Source: an uncultured Sphingobacteriaceae bacterium (lineage in GTDB: Bacteria > Bacteroidota > Bacteroidia > Sphingobacteriales > Sphingobacteriaceae). Taken from it: a stretch of 64,000 nt of DNA. Where the stretch lies: positions 1-64,000 of the forward strand of contig CAMLLO010000011.1 in assembly GCA_946480915.1 (NCBI GenBank), read 5' to 3'. This document shows positions 18,431 through 27,840 of the stretch, in pieces. Under the pieces are notes generated by a model that did no database searches, was not told where the DNA came from, and worked only from the letters and a program-made list of their open reading frames with translations. The position numbers were made by a program, and so were the translations under genes. The first letter of the stretch is position 1, and the number at the start of each line of letters is the position of its first letter.

Positions 18431-19699
18431 ATGAATAGATTTAGAATTACCCTGTATTCGGTACTTTTTTCGTTGGTGCTGAACTATACTTTTGCACAAA
18501 CTACCCTACAAACCGCCTCTCCGGCCTCGGTTAAAGTAAGTGCCGAAAGATTACAACGCATCGACCAGCTTTTGCAGCAAAATGTCGACCGGAAACTTAT
18601 CAGTGGAGCTGTTGGCTTTATTGCCAGAGATGGAAAAGTGATTTACAACAAGGCTATTGGTCATAGTGATATTGAGGCCAAAATTGCTATGAAGACGAAT
18701 GATATATTCAGAATCGCATCGCAAACCAAAGCAATAACCAGTGTAGCCGTAATGATGCTTTTTGAGGAAGGCAAATTTCTTTTGGATGATCCAATTTCAA
18801 AATATATTCCTGCTTTTGCCAAGCCGACAGTGCTTGATAAATTTAATCCGGCAGATTCGACGTATACCACTGTGCCCGCAAAACGTGAAATTACTATTCG
18901 CGACCTGCTGACTCACACTTCAGGAATTGATTATGCTGTGATCGGGTCTGCTAATATGAAAGCGATTTATGCAACCTCGGGTATCCCGCCGGGATTTGGA
19001 AGCGCCGGATTATTAAAAACAGAAATTGAGAAACTTGCTAAATTTCCTTTGGTGCATCAACCGGGCGAACGATTTACTTATGGTTTGAATACCGATGTGC
19101 TGGGTTATTTAGTTGAGGTTGCTTCGGGTATGAGCCTTGACAAGTTTTTCACCGAGCGGATTTTTAAACCATTGGGCATGAACGATACCTACTTTTATCT
19201 TCCTCTTGCTAAGCAATCCAGGTTAATACCAATTTACACGTTCAACAATCAAAACAATTTGGTTAAATATGAACGAAATGGAGTAATAACCGCCGACTAT
19301 CCAAAAAGCAATGGGACCTATTTTTCGGGAGGTGCCGGCTTGAGCTCTACCATTCAGGATTATGCCGTTTTTCTTCAAATGCTTTTAAATGGCGGCACTT
19401 ATAATGGTAACCGTCTTTTGTCCCGTCGGTCGGTAGATCTCATGACAATGAACCAAATCGGTGACTTAAACGTCGGCCTCGATAAGTTTGGTTTAGGTTT
19501 CGAAATAACATCTAAAAAAGGGATGGCCCAGTTTGGTGTAACCGAAGGTTCTTTCGCCTGGGGCGGATATTTTGGAACTACTTATTGGGTGGATCCTGTT
19601 GAGAAGATTGTAGGACTGATATTTATTCAGCAATCGCCTTTAAGAAGTGATATTCACAATAAATTTAAGGCGCTGGTGTATCAGAGTTTGACTGATTAA
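18431..19699 (+). CDS. secreted beta-lactamase-family serine hydrolase
   Basis: The 422-residue protein has a signal peptide (cleavage near 'TFAQ', residue 22) and the class C beta-lactamase/DD-peptidase/EstB fold. The catalytic SxxK is 'SQTK' at residues 97-100, the second motif is 'TYGLN' near 217, and 'LLTHTSGI' and 'GGAGLSSTIQDYAVFLQMLL' are family hallmarks. Such proteins in Bacteroidota are usually esterases or peptidases rather than true beta-lactamases. A TAnnTTTG-like element (18353-18360) lies about 70 bp upstream. It converges with manA across the terminator at 19708. Confidence 0.88.
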   Translation: MNRFRITLYSVLFSLVLNYTFAQTTLQTASPASVKVSAERLQRIDQLLQQNVDRKLISGAVGFIARDGKVIYNKAIGHSDIEAKIAMKTNDIFRIASQTKAITSVAVMMLFEEGKFLLDDPISKYIPAFAKPTVLDKFNPADSTYTTVPAKREITIRDLLTHTSGIDYAVIGSANMKAIYATSGIPPGFGSAGLLKTEIEKLAKFPLVHQPGERFTYGLNTDVLGYLVEVASGMSLDKFFTERIFKPLGMNDTYFYLPLAKQSRLIPIYTFNNQNNLVKYERNGVITADYPKSNGTYFSGGAGLSSTIQDYAVFLQMLLNGGTYNGNRLLSRRSVDLMTMNQIGDLNVGLDKFGLGFEITSKKGMAQFGVTEGSFAWGGYFGTTYWVDPVEKIVGLIFIQQSPLRSDIHNKFKALVYQSLTD

Positions 19700-19707
19700 T
19701 TATTATA

Positions 19708-19743
19708 CGTTCTCCCTTCTTTTTTCCAAAAGGAGGGAGAACG
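19708..19743. terminator. bidirectional hairpin between convergent genes
   Basis: CGTTCTCCCT (19708-19717) pairs with AGGGAGAACG (19734-19743). The stem continues imperfectly toward a T-rich loop. It sits between the stops of the serine hydrolase and manA. Confidence 0.7.
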
Positions 19744-19793
19744 GTAATAAATAGAATAGCGGATGTAAAAGTTTTTATTAAAGCAAGCCTGTC

Positions 19794-20771
19794 TTACTCT
19801 CCGATATACGTCTCCAAAATCTTAAAACCTGTTTGCGTATCCAGGCTGACTTTATCAATAGATGCCGGAATCAATATGCAATCTCCCAGTTTCACAAGGA
19901 GGCTTTCATTACCATATTTTAAGGTATACGAGCCTTGTACACAAACGTGAATAACAAACGAGTCAAAGGAATAATCTCTTGTAACAGTCTGGTTGAACTC
20001 TAGTATGTTTGTGCTGAAATACGGGCAGCTCACCACATGTACGGGCTCATTTAGCTTTTTCTCGTATACAGATTTATACTCCGGATAAACTTCATAATCC
20101 AAAGCCGCTAAAGCTTCTTCGGTATGTAGTTCGCGTTTATTTCCTTTATCATCTACCCGGTCGAAATCGTATATGCGATAGGTTATATCAGAAGTTTGCT
20201 GAATCTCAGCAATCAAAAGTCCTTTGCCAATAGTATGAACTCTTCCCGCCGGTAAAAAGAAAACATCTCCGGCTTCAACTTCTTCTTTATTCAGAATGTC
20301 GTTTAGCCTTCCCGAATTTAATTTCTCGAGGTAAATGTCTTCGTTAACTTTTTGATTGAAACCGGCGATTAATGATGCACCTTCGTCCGCCTGAATAACA
20401 TACCACATTTCGGTTTTGCCGAAAGAATTGTGACGTTTTTTAGCTAATTCATCATTCGGATGAACCTGAATGGAAAGGTCGTCGTTTGCATCGATAAACT
20501 TTACCAGCAATGGAAATTCATTGCCAAATTTTTCATAAATCTTTTTTCCAACCAGATCAGCTTTATGCGTTTCCAGAAGTGATGCCAGACTTTTGCCAGC
20601 AAGATCACCATTTTCAACAACAGATACATCTGATTTTACACCTGAAATCTCCCATGTTTCTCCGCAGTTTGGAAGAGGTGAAAAATCTTTTCCCAGATAA
20701 GTGTTGATTTTCTGGCCTCCCCAGATTTTGTCTTTAAAAATGGTTTTGAACTTTAAAGGATATAGTGTCAT
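19794..20771 (-). CDS. manA: mannose-6-phosphate isomerase, class I
   Basis: The 325-residue cupin enzyme interconverts mannose-6-phosphate and fructose-6-phosphate. Evidence is the opening 'FKTIFKDKIWGGQKINTYLG', the zinc-binding 'SIQVHPNDELAKKRHNSFGK' with 'GKTEMWYVI', and the catalytic-region 'LIAEIQQTSDITYRIYDFDR'. Length matches the short form common in Bacteroidota and Firmicutes, not the 390-residue enterobacterial form. It would act in the cytosol, feeding mannose into glycolysis or GDP-sugar synthesis. It is followed on the same strand by no close partner gene. Confidence 0.93.
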   Translation of the reverse strand: MTLYPLKFKTIFKDKIWGGQKINTYLGKDFSPLPNCGETWEISGVKSDVSVVENGDLAGKSLASLLETHKADLVGKKIYEKFGNEFPLLVKFIDANDDLSIQVHPNDELAKKRHNSFGKTEMWYVIQADEGASLIAGFNQKVNEDIYLEKLNSGRLNDILNKEEVEAGDVFFLPAGRVHTIGKGLLIAEIQQTSDITYRIYDFDRVDDKGNKRELHTEEALAALDYEVYPEYKSVYEKKLNEPVHVVSCPYFSTNILEFNQTVTRDYSFDSFVIHVCVQGSYTLKYGNESLLVKLGDCILIPASIDKVSLDTQTGFKILETYIGE

Positions 20772-20847
20772 CTTCGTTTAAAAGCCGCAAGTATAATGAT
20801 TATGCTGAAAAAAGAATGCCTTTTCTTCCCTAAACCACCCGCAATTA

Positions 20848-21204
20848 TTAATTTTCGACCACTCTTTTGAACGTATTTTCCCGGTTGGTTCCCCTGAAAT
20901 TGCTTTTGATTATGATAGAATCTCCGTACAATTTTCCACTTTGCTCCATTATGTTATCACCAATCTTAAGCTTAAATGTAAACTCATCTCCTTTAATTTT
21001 TCCGTCCATTAAAGGGATTTCACCATAAGATGATTTGACACTTCCTGTGAGTGTTTCTCCCTCGGCTTTTAGTTTGTAGGTGAGTTCAAGGTCGTCAGCA
21101 TTCGGGATTTTTATAGTGCCTTTCCAGTTTCCGGTTAAGTCTGCTGCAAAACAGAAGAGTACAAATGCGAAAACGAACATGAAGGAAATAAGAGCTTTTT
21201 TCAT
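20848..21204 (-). CDS. small secreted beta-rich protein
   Basis: The 118-residue protein has a signal peptide (MKKALISFMFVFAFVLFCFA). A compact barrel-like domain begins 'DLTGNWKGTIKIP' and contains 'GETLTGSVKSSYGEIPLMDG'. This 'TGxWxG' opening is frequent in small exported Bacteroidota proteins with a lipocalin-like or similar beta barrel. No catalytic residues are obvious. It is encoded just upstream of manA on the same strand (76 bp), but a functional link is not evident. Confidence 0.7.
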   Translation of the reverse strand: MKKALISFMFVFAFVLFCFAADLTGNWKGTIKIPNADDLELTYKLKAEGETLTGSVKSSYGEIPLMDGKIKGDEFTFKLKIGDNIMEQSGKLYGDSIIIKSNFRGTNRENTFKRVVEN

Positions 21205-21269
21205 AATTGTATGGTTTAAGGATTTATGATTCAGGACATAAGCTTGATAGGTAATATACAGGGAAATTG

Positions 21270-22112
21270 TTAATCATCAAAAGATGTTTCCATTGCAATT
21301 TTTTCCCATTCGTCAATTTCTTCCTCTACCGAGATTATTTTTTTCCGGATAGCTTCAATTGCTACTGGGCCCAGAGGTAATCTCAATGGTGGATTATCGC
21401 TATTTACCGCTTTAATGATTGCCTTTGCTGCTTTTGATGGATCGCCTGGCTGCTGACCAGAGTAACCTTGAATGGTAGAAATTCTGCTGCCTGCGGTATC
21501 AGAATAATCCTCTAATATTTTCTCCGAACGTACGGAAGAGTCGCCGGCCCAACTGGTACGAAATGGTCCGGGTTCTACAATGGTCACTTTAATGTTTAGA
21601 TGTTTAGTCTCTAAAGCCAGCGCTTCACTAAAACCTTCGAGTGCGAATTTACTGGCATTGTACAATCCCATTCCGGGTAAAGCCCTAAATCCAGCCATAG
21701 AGGAGATTTGAATAATATGCCCTGACTTTTGTTCCCGCATTAAAGGCAATATTGCCTGAGTAAGGCCAAGTGCACCGAAGAAATTGGTTTCCATTTGCTG
21801 CCTTGCCTCTTCCATGCTGACTTCTTCTATCGCCCCGAATAAACCATAGCCAGCATTATTGACCAGCACATCGATGGGGCCGAAATTTAGAGTTGCCGTG
21901 TTTAGTACTCTTTCGAATTGTAATTGTTGGGTAACATCGAGTAATACTCCGAATGTTTTTTCAGGCACAAGTAAATCAAAGTCAGCAATTTGGTCTTGCT
22001 TTCTAAGGGTGCCGATAACAATATCTCCGCCGAGGGCAACTTCTTTCGCAAGAGCCCGGCCCAAACCTCCGGATACTCCAGTAATAAACCATACTCTATG
22101 TGATTTTATCAT
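21270..22112 (-). CDS. short-chain dehydrogenase/reductase
   Basis: I start at the ATG at 22110-22112 (MIKSHRVWFITGVSGGLG), where the Rossmann fold begins. The longer frame to 22175 adds an atypical 21-residue head. Classical SDR landmarks are present: 'TGVSGGLGRA' (cofactor TGxxxGxG), 'VNNAGYG' near residue 90, Ser in 'IQISSMAGF' near 138, and the catalytic 'YNASK' near 150. A downstream 'VEPGPFRT' completes the set. Length (about 280 residues) is normal. NAD(P)-dependent oxidation or reduction is certain at family level; the substrate is unknown. Confidence 0.9.
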   Translation of the reverse strand: MIKSHRVWFITGVSGGLGRALAKEVALGGDIVIGTLRKQDQIADFDLLVPEKTFGVLLDVTQQLQFERVLNTATLNFGPIDVLVNNAGYGLFGAIEEVSMEEARQQMETNFFGALGLTQAILPLMREQKSGHIIQISSMAGFRALPGMGLYNASKFALEGFSEALALETKHLNIKVTIVEPGPFRTSWAGDSSVRSEKILEDYSDTAGSRISTIQGYSGQQPGDPSKAAKAIIKAVNSDNPPLRLPLGPVAIEAIRKKIISVEEEIDEWEKIAMETSFDD

Positions 22113-22359
22113 ATCACAAAGAACATAAAAAAAGGTGATTTGATTTGTAAAGATTAACGATGCCCAAAGGCTCATTGGGCTACCCTTGACATACTATGTC
22201 GCTTAAGCTTTTAGAAGTTAAGTTATAAGCGGGGCATTTTTTGTGAGAATTTTTAATCAGCAAGACTTCGTATATCTCCCTGATTGGAAATCTAAAATGG
22301 CAGTTAGGTTAGTTCGCTTCACCCCACTAAGTTTGTGGTACTGAAGCAAAGTCCTCCTG

Positions 22360-22614
22360 CTAAATAAACGTTATTGCGTTGAAATTGGCCCTTTTCAAGC
22401 TGCCTTCTACATCTATTACATTTATCGGATTTACTCTAAAGCAACGGTGATCTTCCTCTCCTATAAAGTATTCTCCAAAACGTACTTTGTCACGTTTAAT
22501 CTCTGCCCTGTCAACATCTGTAAGCATTTTGACCAGATGTTGAGAATCTGTTTCTGATAATATCTTTTCCATCATTGTCGCGTGTGTTTTATAATCTAAC
22601 AAATTACGAGCCAA
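22360..22614 (-). CDS. small unknown protein
   Basis: 84 residues, soluble, no signal peptide. It has a charged helical first half ('MMEKILSETDSQHLVKMLTD') and a second half 'KVRFGEYFIGEEDHRCFRVN'. No family recognised. The reading frame is clean and the codon use is normal for the region, so I consider it likely real. Confidence 0.5.
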   Translation of the reverse strand: MARNLLDYKTHATMMEKILSETDSQHLVKMLTDVDRAEIKRDKVRFGEYFIGEEDHRCFRVNPINVIDVEGSLKRANFNAITFI

Positions 22615-22753
22615 TACCTATTGGTTATGATTAGTTTCTAAGAACCAGTACGTTAGAATCGATATAAATGTTGCGACATTTGCCTAATATTTTTCCTTTT
22701 AGTACGCTTACCACATATTGGATGAAATCAAAGCTTAATCACTAACTGTCTCG

Positions 22754-25093
22754 CTACAATCTGAACTCCGTAGTTTTGAAAAATACCCGGTAGTCTTTAA
22801 TCATACCGGCAGTTTTTTTGTCCGAACGCGGTAAATACCTGAATCCTTTTATTTTTTTGATTTCTCCTAAATCCAAAACGATCTGATGCGGATGTTTTGG
22901 ACGGCCACCAACAGACTGGCTTTGCCAGAAAGTGGATTCCTGCAAGTCGAAAACTTTGTCGGCAGAGCTGTTTGATGCTGTTGTTTCCTCACTGTCGGCA
23001 TACACAACTTTCCAGTTCAGGCGCGAAAGAGTGGAACCGTCTTCACCTATAAGTTCGAGTTCTGCAACGGTGGTTAAATCATCTTTCGCGTCTTGCGAGC
23101 TTAAGGCTTCTAAACAGAAATATCGGCCCTGAATTGTTTGGTCAAAATTCACGTCCTTAAATCCTTCGCCAGGGGAAAAGGAGCCACTAAACGTGGGAGT
23201 TTCAGCACTCAGGTTCAAAGTTTGGCCTTTTTTTCTGCTTAGAAGAGAAGCGTCAGGAATTATTTGATCAAGAATTGGTGCGTTTAATCCGGCAACAACA
23301 ACTGCCGATGGCTGGTCTACATCTAAAATAATTACTTCATTTTTGCCTGGTTTAAGCCATGCGCCGGGAATATATAAAGTTTGCTGAGGTCCGATTTTCC
23401 AGAATCTTCCCACATTATATCCATTTACCCAAACCATGCCTTTACCCCACCTGCTTACGTCTAAAAAAGTATCACCTGGTTTATTCAGGGTAAAGTTTCC
23501 TTTATACCACCCGGGGCCATTAATTTTCCCGGCTTTAAACTTCATTGCACGTTGAAATTTATAATCAACAGGGAAATTATAAACCAGCCAGTCTTTGATT
23601 TCGCTTAGGTTTTTACCATTACTTAATTCCACTTTTTCCGTGATTCCTTTCCTGTCGATTATTGCCTTTCCGTAATTTACACGACCTGTTGCTTCGACAA
23701 GAATATCCAATCTGGCAGTAGATTTGAAGGCTGGTAGCTCCACCGTATTATCACCTCTACGGCGATCCAGCTTTCCAATTTGTTTGCCATTAATAAAAAC
23801 TACAGCCCAGTCATGCACTTCTGTGATCACAAGTTTCTGTTTCGATGCAGAAGCTGGCAGATTTGTGCGATAAAGAATTCGTCCCCATCCCTGGTCGAAA
23901 TTTTCCATTGGCTGGATCTTTTCGCTTTTTTTGGGTTTGGGAAGGTTGTCGAACAAACTGGCACTTTCTTTTAGTTCAAATTTCGGAATTTCTATTATCG
24001 GCATTACCGGTTTGGGGATATCGGCCAGTGTTTCACCGGGCAAGAGATAGTTCTTAAGCAGATCGCGTACAGCAAAAAACTTTTCGGTAGTATTCCCCTG
24101 CTCTCCAATCGGAGCATTATAATCATATGAGGTTGCCATGGCAGAATATGGCGGGGCATTGGCACCGCCCCATTGGCCGAAAGAAGTTCCACCGTGGGCC
24201 ATGTACAAACTGAAAGAGATCTTTCGATCCATCATGTCTTTCATGCTGCCGATAAAACTGCTTACAGACCGCGTTTCGTGCGGGCGCCCCCAGTGGTCAA
24301 ACCAGCCAGACCAATATTCGCTGCACATTAGGGGGGCATCAGGATATAAGTCTTTAAATGTTTTAAACTGATTGTCAATATTGGAACCAGCACCAAAATT
24401 TAAGGCGGTTGCTACACCATCCAATTTATACTTATTAAAGTTTGACGACCAATCACATCTGAAAAGCTGCACTTTATCAAATCCCGCCTGACGCACGGCA
24501 TCGCGGGTAGCTTCCATATAGGCTTGTTCATTACCAAAACTGGCATATTCATTTTCCACCTGAACCATAATGATGTTGCCGCCATTCTGAATCTGTAGCG
24601 GCGCAAGTTGTTTAGCGGCTTCGGTCAAAAACTTTTTAGTACGATCGATAAAATAAGGATCTTTTAGAGTTCTCACCTGGATGTCTTTTTTCTTCAATAA
24701 CCACCAGGGTAAACCGCCCATGTCCCATTCGGCGCAAACATAGGGCCCCGGCCGCACGATACAGTACATGCCGTTCTTTTGAACCAGCTTTACAAATTCG
24801 GCGACATTATTCTGGCCTGTAAAATCAAATACTCCCGGTTGTTGTTCGTGTAGGTTCCAAAACAGGTAAATACATACGGTATTCATCCCCATGGCTTTAC
24901 TCAACTGTATTCGATGTTCCCAGTATTCTTTTGGTATGCGAGGATAATGCAGTTCGGCTGCCCGGATGATGAACGGTTTTCCGTTTAAAAGAAACTCTTT
25001 ATTGCCGAGCGAGAATGTGCCTTTAGTTTGCTGTGAATAAGTGTTAGATAGAATAAAAAACAGTATGACTGCAGAAAGAATATATTTTCTCAT
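22754..25093 (-). CDS. GH35 beta-galactosidase
   Basis: The start is placed at 25091-25093 (MRKYILSAVILFFILSNTYSQQ, a signal peptide), which removes a ten-residue head of the longer frame. About 779 residues. The GH35 TIM barrel opens 'FLLNGKPFIIRAAELHYPRI'. The acid/base Glu lies in 'QVENEYASFG' (near residue 180) and the nucleophile Glu in 'CSEYWSGWFDHWG' (near 257). C-terminal beta-sandwich domains include 'GKGMVWVNGYNVGRFWKIGP' and a discoidin-like region at about 640-779 ('VLDLGEIKKIKGFRYLPR'). It would release beta-linked galactose in the periplasm. It is isolated from the PUL further right. Confidence 0.93.
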   Translation of the reverse strand: MRKYILSAVILFFILSNTYSQQTKGTFSLGNKEFLLNGKPFIIRAAELHYPRIPKEYWEHRIQLSKAMGMNTVCIYLFWNLHEQQPGVFDFTGQNNVAEFVKLVQKNGMYCIVRPGPYVCAEWDMGGLPWWLLKKKDIQVRTLKDPYFIDRTKKFLTEAAKQLAPLQIQNGGNIIMVQVENEYASFGNEQAYMEATRDAVRQAGFDKVQLFRCDWSSNFNKYKLDGVATALNFGAGSNIDNQFKTFKDLYPDAPLMCSEYWSGWFDHWGRPHETRSVSSFIGSMKDMMDRKISFSLYMAHGGTSFGQWGGANAPPYSAMATSYDYNAPIGEQGNTTEKFFAVRDLLKNYLLPGETLADIPKPVMPIIEIPKFELKESASLFDNLPKPKKSEKIQPMENFDQGWGRILYRTNLPASASKQKLVITEVHDWAVVFINGKQIGKLDRRRGDNTVELPAFKSTARLDILVEATGRVNYGKAIIDRKGITEKVELSNGKNLSEIKDWLVYNFPVDYKFQRAMKFKAGKINGPGWYKGNFTLNKPGDTFLDVSRWGKGMVWVNGYNVGRFWKIGPQQTLYIPGAWLKPGKNEVIILDVDQPSAVVVAGLNAPILDQIIPDASLLSRKKGQTLNLSAETPTFSGSFSPGEGFKDVNFDQTIQGRYFCLEALSSQDAKDDLTTVAELELIGEDGSTLSRLNWKVVYADSEETTASNSSADKVFDLQESTFWQSQSVGGRPKHPHQIVLDLGEIKKIKGFRYLPRSDKKTAGMIKDYRVFFKTTEFRL

Positions 25094-25178
25094 TGTTAAT
25101 ATCCAGGGGCGCTTATAAGCCACTAAGATATTGTTTTATTAAGTGCGAGCAAATCTTCATTGAGACAATAGAGATTGT

Positions 25179-25217
25179 CCGTTATCATTGAGTTTTCAAA
25201 AAAATCAATGATAACGG
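25179..25217. terminator. 13-bp stem between the small ECF operon and GH35
   Basis: CCGTTATCATTGA (25179-25191) pairs perfectly with TCAATGATAACGG (25205-25217). A T-run (25221-25226) follows only on the plus strand, although the genes ending here are on the minus strand. It may still stop minus-strand transcripts or act as an RNA stabiliser. Confidence 0.5.
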
Positions 25218-25225
25218 GCTGTTTT

Positions 25226-25441
25226 TTAATCAGCCAGTTCCTGGCAATCAAATCCTGCGGTTTCTAAAAGAGATTCGATTGATTCAGGATCCAGATTATT
25301 GGACACGATTCGAAGGATGTTGTCACAATCATCCAAATCAAAATTCCAGTGTTTAATGGTGGGTACTGCATCCAGTAAAGGGCTTACCTGCATAATTTGC
25401 TCGTGCGCAGTAATGCTCGTTTTAAATACCAATATGTTCAT
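25226..25441 (-). CDS. small ferredoxin-fold protein resembling HMA domains but without CxxC
   Basis: I start at the ATG at 25439-25441 (MNILVFKTSITAHEQI); an earlier ATG at 25460-25462 adds seven residues. The 71-residue protein has the beta-alpha-beta spacing of heavy-metal-associated domains ('TIKHWNFDLDDCDNILRIVS'), but the metal-binding CxxC loop is replaced by 'TSITAHEQ'. Metal binding of the usual type is therefore unlikely. It is the last gene of a three-gene unit with an ECF sigma factor and a small membrane protein. Confidence 0.6.
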   Translation of the reverse strand: MNILVFKTSITAHEQIMQVSPLLDAVPTIKHWNFDLDDCDNILRIVSNNLDPESIESLLETAGFDCQELAD

Positions 25442-25474
25442 AAATCCACTTCTTAAAATCATGAGTTTAGCTAT

Positions 25475-25819
25475 TTAATTTTTAATCAGGTCATTATCAT
25501 CGTCTGAATGCTTTTTATTCCAGCCACACATCCGTGCCTTCATTTCGGCTCTGAACTTTTCGCGATCTTCAGGTGTCATGTTTTCACATTTATGTTTCAT
25601 CCATCCGGGTCCCATTTTACCTCCCTTTCCAAAACCGAACAGAATCTTGGATAAAATAAAAATGCCCATAGCCTGCCAAAATGTAATTGTTCTAACATTC
25701 ATTATTTCTGGTAGCAGGTTGTTCCATAGCATCATTACAATTAAGCTTATTAACGAGAGGAAGGCTGCAATCGCTACAGGGATAAATACAAATCGTCCTT
25801 TATAAAATATCTTTTTCAT
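25475..25819 (-). CDS. small two-helix membrane protein in ECF-sigma operon
   Basis: 114 residues with two membrane helices (about 10-32 and 47-63). They are followed by a basic, cytosolic-looking tail 'GKGGKMGPGWMKHKCENMTP'. Its start lies 10 bp after the sigma-factor stop. Position and topology are compatible with a membrane regulator of the sigma factor, but it shows no recognised anti-sigma domain. Confidence 0.65.
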   Translation of the reverse strand: MKKIFYKGRFVFIPVAIAAFLSLISLIVMMLWNNLLPEIMNVRTITFWQAMGIFILSKILFGFGKGGKMGPGWMKHKCENMTPEDREKFRAEMKARMCGWNKKHSDDDNDLIKN

Positions 25820-25829
25820 GTTTATCGAA

Positions 25830-26378
25830 TTAATTCTGTGTAATTTCTTTATATAGTTGTTCTAAACGTTTGCGTAAGTGAAGTACAGCATATCGTTTTC
25901 GTGATATCAGGGTGCTTATATTCTGGCCTGTTCTGTCGGCAATCTCCTGAAAAGGGATATCATCCATTTCATGTAAAATGAAAACTTCCTTTTGTTCCGC
26001 AGGTAATTCTTCGAGCGCCAGAAATAGTTGTTCCCAAAACATGTTGCGCAAAAATTCCGTTTCGGGGGTTTTATCTTCAATCAACAAAAAGGCCTTTAAA
26101 TCCAGATTATCGTCTTCGTCGGTAAGACTATCATCAAGGCGGACTTCTGTTTTCTTTTTGTATTTATCGATAATTTTATTTCGCGCAACCCTATAAAGCC
26201 ATGCACCTGTTTGTTCAATAGGTTCAGAGTTAATAACCGAGCTCAATTGATACCACACGTCTTGCAAAATATCTTCCGCATCAGCATCATTTTTCACCCG
26301 TTTCCGGATAAATCCTAACAACCCTTTACTGTATTCTTTAATCGACTTCAGAAGGTAGTTGTTTTTCTCTTCGGGCAT
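25830..26378 (-). CDS. ECF RNA polymerase sigma factor
   Basis: I start at the ATG at 26376-26378 (MPEEKNNYLLKSIKEY); the frame extends to 26438 without further domain. Region 2 is 'FIRKRVKNDADAEDILQDVWYQL' and region 4 is 'ALEELPAEQKEVFILHEMDDIPFQEIADRTG' with the recognition helix following. It directs RNA polymerase to a small regulon, here probably its own operon with the two downstream genes. The neighbours suggest a membrane-linked control circuit but no classical zinc anti-sigma is present. Confidence 0.88.
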   Translation of the reverse strand: MPEEKNNYLLKSIKEYSKGLLGFIRKRVKNDADAEDILQDVWYQLSSVINSEPIEQTGAWLYRVARNKIIDKYKKKTEVRLDDSLTDEDDNLDLKAFLLIEDKTPETEFLRNMFWEQLFLALEELPAEQKEVFILHEMDDIPFQEIADRTGQNISTLISRKRYAVLHLRKRLEQLYKEITQN

Positions 26379-26639
26379 TACTATGCTAAGCAAAATATCC
26401 TTTGTTTTATTCGGAAGACGAACCACCGAAGAAAACATTTTAAATTAATTTCAAATTTCTTGAGATAAGACAATATTTCCCTTTTGCTTGTTACAGAAAT
26501 TTGTCGGTTCAAAGAAAAAGGGATTTTTGACAACCCTATGTCAGCAGGGAAAAGGGAATGTTTTTTTAGTTTCCTAAAAGTAAGAAGAAACGGCTGGCAG
26601 ATGACAGCCCGAAATTTTGATGGGAATGCAGGTATTCTG

Positions 26640-27284
26640 TTATTTTCCGTGCCATTCAGCATAGAATTGCTCTAAAAATGTTTCCATAAATAAATGCCTT
26701 TGCAATGCCATTTCTCTTCCGGCTGTGGTGTTCATTTTATCTTTTAGCAACAGCAGCTTTTCATAAAAATGGTTGATTGTGGGCGCACTGCTTTTTTTAT
26801 ATTCCTCTTTGCTCATGTTCAAGTTTGGCGGAATGCCCGGATTATAAAATTCCCTTTGTTTGAACCCGCCATAACTAAAAGCACGTGCAATACCCATGGC
26901 GCCGATAGCATCGAGGCGATCTGCATCCTGCACTACTTCAAGTTCCTTAGAGTTAAAAGACGTTTGTTCAAAGCTGGTCTTGTAAGAGATGTTTCGGATT
27001 ATTTCCTGAACATGCTGCACTGTTTCCAGGTCAACCGAGATATTCCTTAAAAAATCGGCAGCTTTTTGAGGTCCGATTTCTTCATCTCCACCGTGAAATT
27101 TTGAGTCCGCGATATCATGTAAAAGAGCCGCAAGTTCAACCACTTCCATGTTGACCTCTTCCTTTTCACCGATTGTTTTTGCCGTTTGCCATACTCTATA
27201 AACATGCCACCAATCGTGCCCGCCTTCTGCATTTTTTAGAGACTCTTTAACAAATTCAACTGTTTGTTCAATATTGTTTTTCAT
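26640..27284 (-). CDS. HD-domain phosphohydrolase
   Basis: The 214-residue protein has the HD metal-binding set: His23 and His27 in 'GHDWWHVYRVW', the His-Asp pair at 56-57 in 'LLHDIADSKF', and a later Asp in 'VVQDADRLDAIGAMG' near residue 133. This arrangement and length match the single-domain YedJ-like HD family, which hydrolyses phosphate esters or nucleotides in the cytosol. The physiological substrate is unknown. The gene is divergent from the small YtxH-like gene. Confidence 0.88.
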   Translation of the reverse strand: MKNNIEQTVEFVKESLKNAEGGHDWWHVYRVWQTAKTIGEKEEVNMEVVELAALLHDIADSKFHGGDEEIGPQKAADFLRNISVDLETVQHVQEIIRNISYKTSFEQTSFNSKELEVVQDADRLDAIGAMGIARAFSYGGFKQREFYNPGIPPNLNMSKEEYKKSSAPTINHFYEKLLLLKDKMNTTAGREMALQRHLFMETFLEQFYAEWHGK

Positions 27285-27380
27285 GGGGGCAATTTAAAAA
27301 AGATAAATAGATTGTCGATTGAATACAGGGACATTGGAACAGTAATTGCTTTTATTCTATCGAATTTAAAAATATATAAA

Positions 27381-27611
27381 ATGAGCTTATTAAAATATTT
27401 GGTTTTTGGCGCTGCGGTAGCCGCGGGCGTAAATTACGCAACTAAAAAAAGAGAAAATGGAAGATCTTTGATAGACGACCTAAGTGATAAAGCGCCAGAG
27501 TGGATGGATAAAGCCAAACAATATACTGATCAATTAAAAGGTCAATTTAATCAAAGTACATCCACTCAAAATCAGGCAAATCCTGTTCAGACAGAAAACC
27601 CGCCTTATTAA
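27381..27611 (+). CDS. YtxH-like small protein
   Basis: I start at the ATG at 27381 (MSLLKYLVFGAAVAAGVNYATKKRENG), because the frame upstream to 27264 overlaps the start of the HD gene and lacks a domain. 76 residues: a short glycine/alanine-rich membrane helix (about 4-20), then an amphipathic helix 'DKAPEWMDKAKQYTDQLKGQ' and an Asn/Gln-rich tail. This matches the general pattern of YtxH-type stress-associated proteins. A good terminator follows. Confidence 0.65.
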   Translation: MSLLKYLVFGAAVAAGVNYATKKRENGRSLIDDLSDKAPEWMDKAKQYTDQLKGQFNQSTSTQNQANPVQTENPPY

Positions 27612-27635
27612 GATTTATTGAAAGTATTACACAAT

Positions 27636-27664
27636 AAGCCTGGATTTAATATCCGGGCTTTTTA
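27636..27664 (+). terminator. rho-independent terminator
   Basis: The arms AAGCCTGGA and TCCGGGCTT pair with one G.T wobble around a TTTAATA loop, and TTT follows. It lies about 25 bp past the YtxH-like stop. Confidence 0.75.
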
Positions 27665-27840
27665 CGTTATGAATATTTCAGTTTTTCCAATCTTATCATC
27701 GCCAATCGATGCTTGCAGACTTTTGTAATTTCATTTAAATAACACATTTACTAAGCTGAAGCTTGAGAAATAGATTTAGTAAAGTGTTAATCTTATATTA
27801 GCAAAATCTTTAGTTGCCATAATTAATTCAGCTTTTTTCA

